Assembly (NCBI RefSeq): GCF_032452875.1
Contig: NC_083873.1
Location: 76,257,987-76,321,986, forward strand
DNA: 64,000 nt
From: Bos javanicus
Taxonomy: Eukaryota; Chordata; Mammalia; Artiodactyla; Bovidae
Direction of reading: 5' to 3'
Shown here piece by piece: positions 58,685 through 64,000 of this stretch. The notes under the pieces were generated by a model. The model ran no database searches. It was not told where the DNA came from and saw nothing but the letters and a program-made list of their open reading frames with translations. Position numbers and translations under genes: made by a program. Positions within the stretch are counted from its first letter, which is position 1. Every line of letters begins with the position of its first letter.

Positions 58685-58975
58685 TTGGCATCTCTCGGTG
58701 GTCCCGACAACTCACTGCTGCCCTGTGGTGGTTCCTGCGGATTGGCGTGCGTTGCCGGCATGGGCACACTCCCAGACGCGGGGAGAACCACAGGAGCCCG
58801 CAAGATGCAATGCAAGCCAGTCAGCTATGCCCTGTGCAGCTTTATTCTTTAGAGGGTTTTGGGATTTTCAGGTTGCTTCTCATGTTTGTAAACATTCCTT
58901 GGATGGTCCGTTTGGTGGTCACTGCTCCAGTAGGAGTGGCAGTTGCATTTGCTCCAGGATATGCCGGTGAATGTG
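58685..58975. other. CpG-rich block of unknown origin at the 5' end of a BovB insertion
   Basis: About 290 bases inside the target-site duplication of the sense BovB but before the part I recognise as BovB leader. It has about ten CpG ('gcggattggcgtgcgttgcc', 'cagacgcggggagaaccaca'), in contrast to the CpG-poor surroundings. Antisense it holds an AATAAA at about 58849-58854. It may be the true 5' end of a full-length BovB, a captured host or LTR sequence, or a template-switch product. Confidence 0.6.
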
Positions 58976-59586
58976 GAACAATTCAAGGAGTGGTGGCTGC
59001 ATGGGCGCAGGAGGGCAGAGAGGAGTTACTCCACGTTCAATGTCAGGAGGGGCGGCTGTGAGGAGATACCGCTCGTCCAAGGTAAGGAGCAGCGGCTGCA
59101 CTTTGCTGGAGCAGCTGTGAAGGGATACCCCATGTCCAAGATAAGAGAAACCCAAGGAAGACGGTAGGTGTTACAAGAGACATCAGAAGGCAGACACACA
59201 AACCATAATCAGAAAAGTAGTCAATCTAATCACACAGACCACAGCCTTGTCTAACTCAGTGAATCTAAGCCATGCCATATTGAACCACCCAAGACAGGCA
59301 AGACATCGTGGAGAGGTCTGACAGAATGTGGTCTACTGGAGAAGGGAATGGCAAACTACTTCAGTATTCTTGCATTGAGAACCCCATGAACAGTATGAAA
59401 AGGCAAAATGATAGGATACTGAAAGAGGAACTCCCCAAATCAGTAGGTGCCTGATATGCTACTGGAGATCAGTGGAGAAATAAATCCAGAAAGAATGAAG
59501 GGATGGAACCAAAGCAAAAACAATACACAGTTGTGGATGTGACTGGTGATAGAAGCAAGGTCTGATGCTGTAAAGAGCAATATTGC

Positions 59587-60018
59587 ATAGGAACCTGGAA
59601 TGTTAGGTCCATGAATCAAGGCAAATTGGAAGTGGTCAAACAGGAGATGGCAAGAGTAAAGGTCGACATTCTAGGAATCAGTAAACTAAAATGGACTGGA
59701 ATGGGTGAATTTAACTCAGATGACCGTTGTATCTACTACTGTGGGCAGGAATTCTTTAGGAGAAATGCAGTAGCCATCATGGTCAACATAAGAGTCTGAA
59801 ATGCAGTACTCGGATGCAATCTCAAAAATGACAGAATGATCTCTGTCCGTTACCAAAGCAAACCATTCAATATCACAGTAATCCAAGTCTATGCCCCAAC
59901 CAGTAATGCTGAAGAAGCTGAAGTTGAACGGTTCTATGAAGACCTACAAGACCTTTTAGAACTAACACCCAAAAAAGATGTCCTTTATCTTTTATTGCCA
60001 AATTCAGACTTAAATTGA
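59587..60018 (+). pseudogene. BovB endonuclease domain remnant
   Basis: APE-like endonuclease start: TWNVRSMNQGKLEVVKQEMA, VDILGISKLKWTGMGEFNSD, YYCGQEFFRRNAVAIMV, then a TGA stop (CGA-type codon mutated, about 59798) and FNITVIQVYAPTSNAEEAEV. The metal-binding Glu of ISELKW is Lys (59683-59685); the antisense copy at 35850-36221 keeps Glu. After KKDVL (about 59982) the sequence jumps to LPNSDL, removing about 330-350 bases that in BovB carry the GDWN and SDH motifs. No endonuclease activity possible. Confidence 0.88.
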
Positions 60019-60128
60019 AGAAAGTAAGGAAAACCACTAGACCATTCAGGTATGACCTAAATCAAATCCTTTATGATTATACAGTGGAAATGAGAAATAG
60101 ATTTTAGGGATTAGGTCTGATACATAGA

Positions 60129-61601
60129 GTGCCTGATGAACTATGGAATGAGGTTTGTGACATTGTACAGGAGACAGGGATCAAGACCATCCCCATGGAA
60201 AAGAAATGCAAAAAATCAAAATGGCTGTCTGAGGATGCCTTAAAAATAGCTGTGAAAAGAAGAGAAGCAAAAAGCAAAGGAGAAAAAGAAAGATATAAGC
60301 ATCTGAACACAAAGTTCCAAAGAATAGCAAGGAGAGATAAGAAAGCCTTCCTCAGTTATCAATATAAAGAAATAGAGGAAAACAACAGAATGGGAAAGAC
60401 TAGAGATCTCTTCCAGAAAATTAGAGATACCAAGGGAACATTTCATTCAAAGATAGGCTTGATAAAAGACAGAAATGGTATGGACCTAACAGAAGCAGAA
60501 GATATTAAGAAGAGGTGGCAAGAATATACAGAAGAACTGTACAAAAAAGATCTTCATGACCCAGATAATGATGATGGCGTGATCACTTAACTAAAGCCAG
60601 ACATCCTGGAACGTGAAGTCAAGTGGGCCTTAGAAAGCATCACTATGAACAAAGCTAGTGGAGGTGATGGAATTCCAGTTGAGCTGTTTCAAATCCTGAA
60701 AGATGATGCTGTGAAAGTGCTGCACTCAATATGCCAGCAAATTTGGAAAACTCAGCAGTGGCCTCAGGACTGGAAAAGGTCAGTTTTCATTCCATTCCCA
60801 AAGAAAGGCATTGCCAAAGAATGCTCAAACTACCACACAATTGCACTCATTTCACACGCTAGTAAAGTAATGCTCAAAATTCTCCAAGCCAGGCTTCAGC
60901 AATACCATGAACTTCCAGATGTTCAAGTTGGTTTTAGAAAAGGCAGAGGAGCCAGAGATCAAATTGCCAATATCTGCTGGATCAATGAAAAAGCAAGAGA
61001 GTTCCAGAAAAACATCTATTACTGTTTTATTGTCTATTCCAAAGCCTTTGACTGTGTGGATCACAATAAACTGTGGAAAATTCTGAAAGAGATGGGGATA
61101 CCAGACCACCTAACCTGCCTCTTGAGAAACCTATATGCAGGTCAGGAAGCAACAGTTAGAACTGAACATGGAACAACAGACTGGTTCCAAATAGGAAAAG
61201 AAGTATGTCAAGGCTGTATATTGTCAACCTGTTCATTTAACTTCTATGCAGAGTACATCATGAGAAACGCTGTGCTGGAAGAAGCACAACCTGGAATCAA
61301 GATTGCTAGGAGAAATATCAATAACCTCAGATCTGCAGATGACACCACCCTTATGGCAGAAAGTGAAGAGGAGCTAAAAAACCTCTTGATGAAAGTTGAA
61401 GAGAAGAGTGAAAAATTTGGCTTAAAGCTCAACATTCATAAAACTAAGATCATGGCATCTGATCCCATCACTTCATGGGAAATAGATGGGGAAACAGTGG
61501 AAACAGTGTCAGACTTTATTTTGGGGGCTCCAAAATCACTGCAGATGGTGACTGCAGCCATAAAATTAAAAGACGCTTACTCCTTGGAAGGAAAGTTATG
61601 A
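60129..61601 (+). pseudogene. BovB reverse-transcriptase domain, nearly intact frame
   Basis: Two open stretches in the same frame, 60129-60590 and 60645-61601, separated by a stop at about 60588-60590 (TAA for CAC). The second holds the RT core: SGGDGIPVELFQILKDDAVK, CSNYHTIALISHASKVMLKI, VQVGFRKGRGARDQ, CQGCILST, then the catalytic box LRSADDTTL at 61326-61352. The box Tyr is Ser (SADD, 61332-61343). A one-base loss in the G-run near 61527 shifts the C-terminal part, which goes on in another frame at 61475-61762 (VMYRCEIWTVKKAECRRIDA). Confidence 0.9.
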
Positions 61602-63104
61602 CCAACCTAGGTAACATATTCAAAAGCAGATACATTACTTTGCCAACAAAGGTCCATCTAGTCAAGGCTATGTTTTTTCCAGTGGTCATGTATAGATGTG
61701 AGATTTGGACTGTGAAGAAAGCTGAGTGCCGAAGAATTGATGCTTTCAAACTATGGTGTTAGAGAAGACTCTTGAGAGTCCCTTGGCCTGCAAGGAGATC
61801 CAACCAGGCCATTCTAAATGAGATCAGTCCTGGTTGTTAATTGGAAGGAGTGATGCTAAAGCTGAAACTCCAGTACTTTGGCCACCTCATGGAAGAGTTG
61901 ACTCATTGGAAAAGACTCTGATGCTGGGAGGGATTAGGGGCAGGAGGAGAAGGGGACGACAGAGGATGAGATGGCTGGATGGAATCACCTACTCGATGAA
62001 CATGAGTTTGGGTGAACTCCAGGAGTTGGTGATGGACACAGAAGCCTGACATGCTGAAATTCATGGGATCGCTAAGAGTCAGACACGACTGAGCGACTGA
62101 AGTGATGGATGGTCTTCATTTTTTGAATGTTGAATTTCAAGCCAGCTCTTTCAATCTCCTTTCACTTTCATCAAGAGGCTTTTCAGTTCCTTTTCACTTT
62201 CTGCCATAAGGGTGGTGTCATCTGCATATCTGAGGTTACTGTTATTTCTCCTGGCAATCTTATTCCAACTTGTGCTTCATCCAGCCCAGCAATTTGCATG
62301 ATGTAGTCTGCATGTACATTAAATAAGCAGGTAACTCTATAAGCCTTGACCTTTCCCACTCTGGAACCAGTCCTTTGTTCTATATCTGGTTCTAAATGTT
62401 GCTTCTTGTCCCACATACAGATTTCTCAGGAGGCAGGTTAGGTGGTCTGGTGTTCCCATCTCTTGAAGAATTATCCAGTTTGTTGTGATCCATACAAAGG
62501 CTTTAGCATAGTCAGTGAAGCAGAAGTAGATGTTTCTTCTGGCATTCTTTTGCCTTTTTTATGCTCCAGTGGATGTTGGCAATTTGATCTCTGATTCCTC
62601 TGCCTTTTCTAAATCCAGCTTGAATATCTGAAAGTTCTCAGTTCATGTATTACTGAAACCTAGCTTAGAGAATTTTGAGCATTTCTTTGCTAGCCTGTGA
62701 GATGAGTGCAACTGTGTGGTAGTTTGAACATTCTTTGGCATTGCTTTTCTTTGGGAGTGGAATGAAAACTGACCTTTTCCAGTCTTGTGGCCACTGCTGA
62801 GTTTTCCAAATTCGCTGGCATATTGAGTGTAGCACTTTCACAGCATCATCTTTTTATGATTTGAAATAGCTCAGCTGGAATTACATCACCTCCAATAACT
62901 TTGTTCATTAGTGATGCTTCCTAAGGCCCACTTTACTTTGCATTCCAGGATGTCTGGCTCTAGGTGAGTGGTCACATGATGGTGGTATCTGGGTCATGAA
63001 GATCTTGTTTTTACAGTCTTCCATGTATTCTTGCCACCCCCTCTTAATAGCTTCTGCTTCTGTTAGGTACATACCATTTTTGTCTTTTATTGTGCCCATC
63101 TTTA

Positions 63105-63363
63105 CCCACTCCAGTACTCTTGCCTGGAAAATCCCATGGATGGAGGAACCTGATAGGCTGCAGTCCATGGGGTTGCTAGGAGTAGGACAAGACTCAGTGA
63201 CTTCACTTTCACTTTTCACTTTCATGCATTGGAGAAGGAAATGGCAATCCACTCCAGTGTTCTTGCCTGGAGAATCCCAGGGACAGGGGAGCCTGTTGGG
63301 CTGCCTTCTATGCCGTCGCACAGAGTCAGACACAACTGAAGCGACTTAGCAGCAATAGCAGTG
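63105..63363 (+). mobile_element. Bov-A2 SINE, sense, inside BovB
   Basis: 'acccactccagtactcttgc' to the AGC-type tail 'cttagcagcaatagcagtg'. Antisense BovB continues on both sides; the flanks 'tgcccatcttta' and 'tgctcatgttta' are an imperfect duplication, ten of twelve equal. First about 15 bases of the SINE missing. Confidence 0.93.
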
Positions 63364-63411
63364 CTCATGTTTACATGAAATATTCCCTTGGTATCTCTAA
63401 TTTTTTGAAGT

Positions 63412-63664
63412 CTTATTCTATTTTAAATAGACATTCATTCAAAACCATTTTTGTTTTTCATGAAAACCTCTCCAATTTATCTCTTCATGACTAAGGTTTT
63501 TAAATTTTTTATTTATATGAAAATTTATTTTACTAAGACTGCTTAATATCAATATCATGAAAGAATAGATAAATGAAGATAGAACGTGAAATATTTTCAT
63601 ATTAAATGATGTGATTTTTCTTAACATTCTTAACATAAAAAATATGCTATTTTTCTCATGAATG
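63412..63664. other. Unique AT-rich DNA
   Basis: Nothing recognised. Confidence 0.5.
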
Positions 63665-63895
63665 AATGTTGAATTTTGTCTTAAGATTATTTTCTATACC
63701 TATCCATTTGATTGTTTCCCACCTTTTTAATGTTAATGTAATATATTATAATGTAATCATTTTTTTTAAATAATCTTAAAACATCTTTGTATTCCAATTT
63801 GGCTAGGATATAATTTCATTTTAAACTATTGATGCAATCTAATTGCTATTATTTTATTAAGGAGTTTTTTGTCAATGTATATGAACTTGCATGCA
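63665..63895 (-). mobile_element. Old L1 ORF2 fragment, antisense
   Basis: 'aatgttgaattttgtcttaa', 'aacatctttgtattccaatt', 'ggctaggatataatttcatt', 'attttattaaggagtttttt' follow the antisense RT-thumb region of an old L1. Strongly diverged. Confidence 0.6.
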
Positions 63896-64000
63896 GTCTT
63901 CTCAGTTTCCTTATCTGGTATGACGGGCAGCCTTTAAGGTGGTCTTTCTCCTGCAAATCCCTGCCTCCTTGAATTCACACACTTGTGTAACCCTTCTCTC
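63896..64000. other. Unrecognised end of window
   Basis: About 100 bases; nothing recognised. Confidence 0.5.

Larger units (their letters stand above)
58976..62097 (+). mobile_element. Nearly full-length BovB (RTE LINE), sense
   Basis: 5' UTR with repeated leader modules ('aaggagtggtggctgcatgg', 'gtcaggaggggcggctgtga', 'aaggtaaggagcagcggctg'), endonuclease start near 59590, RT core 60645-61400, C-terminal part and 3' UTR to 'gacacgactgagcgactga'. Flanked, together with 58685-58975, by a perfect 16-base repeat tgaagtgatggatggt at 58669-58684 and 62098-62113. The longest and most complete mobile element in the window, but inactive. Confidence 0.95.
58038..63411 (-). mobile_element. Older antisense BovB, split twice
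   Basis: Three pieces in BovB order: 58038-58684 (3' end; tail complement 'ttcagttcagttcagttgct'), 62098-63104 (RT core and upstream; minus strand has 'ctcagatatgcagatgacac', so YADD is kept) and 63366-63411 ('tttacatgaaatattccctt', 'ggtatctctaattttttgaa'). A sense BovB interrupts it at 58685-62097 and a Bov-A2 at 63105-63363. Total about 1.7 kb, frames broken. Confidence 0.93.

Noticed and set aside
58849..58854. AATAAA on the minus strand as a host polyadenylation site
   Set aside because: No upstream antisense exon or known gene end is visible; the hexamer alone is weak evidence.
58747..59061. 104-codon frame crossing from the CpG-rich block into BovB leader
   Set aside because: Crosses the boundary into non-coding BovB leader and matches no known family; likely an effect of high GC. 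Kept only as part of the finding on the block.
1..64000. CRISPR array, operon, phage or plasmid features
   Set aside because: No evenly spaced identical repeats with unique spacers and no bacterial gene layout; composition and repeats are those of a ruminant chromosome.

Overview
The window is ruminant (cattle, sheep or a close relative) intergenic DNA. This follows from the repeats: many copies of the RTE retrotransposon BovB, the tRNA-derived SINE Bov-tA, the dimeric SINE Bov-A2 with its AGC-repeat tail, one cetartiodactyl CHR-type SINE, and the ruminant L1 3' end. I found no host protein-coding exon, no functional RNA gene, no CRISPR array and no bacterial or plasmid feature. Almost every longer open frame is a decayed piece of BovB or L1, or the antisense of one. 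Family names come from recognising consensus features and reading order, not from a database search, and boundaries are good to roughly 5-20 bases unless flanking direct repeats are given.

Layout. 1-9.4 kb: sparse unique DNA, then Bov-tA, a decayed BovB carrying an L1 tail, a dead mariner DNA transposon, two Bov-tA copies and two BovB pieces in opposite orientation around a MIR. 9.7-12.9 kb: two old LTRs of MaLR type and an L1 3' end split by an antisense BovB. 13-21 kb: L2 fossils, an antisense L1 with an internal inversion, and a sense L1 with a 14-base flanking repeat. 21.9-26.8 kb: the longest L1 remnant (antisense, ORF2 start to 3' end), itself interrupted by a palindromic BovB pair. 27-41 kb: unique DNA alternating with BovB, L1 and Bov-A2 copies. 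41.7-47 kb: the most repeat-poor part. 47-58 kb: Bov-tA copies, MIRs, MaLR remnants and an old L1. 58-63.4 kb: an old antisense BovB split by a nearly full-length sense BovB, then by a Bov-A2.

Most structure comes from nesting, and direct repeats let many insertions be ordered in time. No element looks able to move by itself. The longest BovB (58976-62097) has lost the middle of its endonuclease, has Lys for the endonuclease Glu and SADD for the YADD reverse-transcriptase box. The mariner has lost all three catalytic Asp. The large L1 lacks a readable FADD box. Some SINEs keep intact internal Pol III promoter boxes.

The observations most worth a second look are: the BovB insertion at 58669-62113, whose 16-base flanking repeats enclose about 290 bases of CpG-rich sequence I do not recognise ahead of the BovB leader; two BovB halves at 7577-8435 that are inverted relative to each other, adjacent in the parent element, yet separated by target DNA; and a composite Bov-tA at 50584-50930 flanked by a perfect 15-base repeat.
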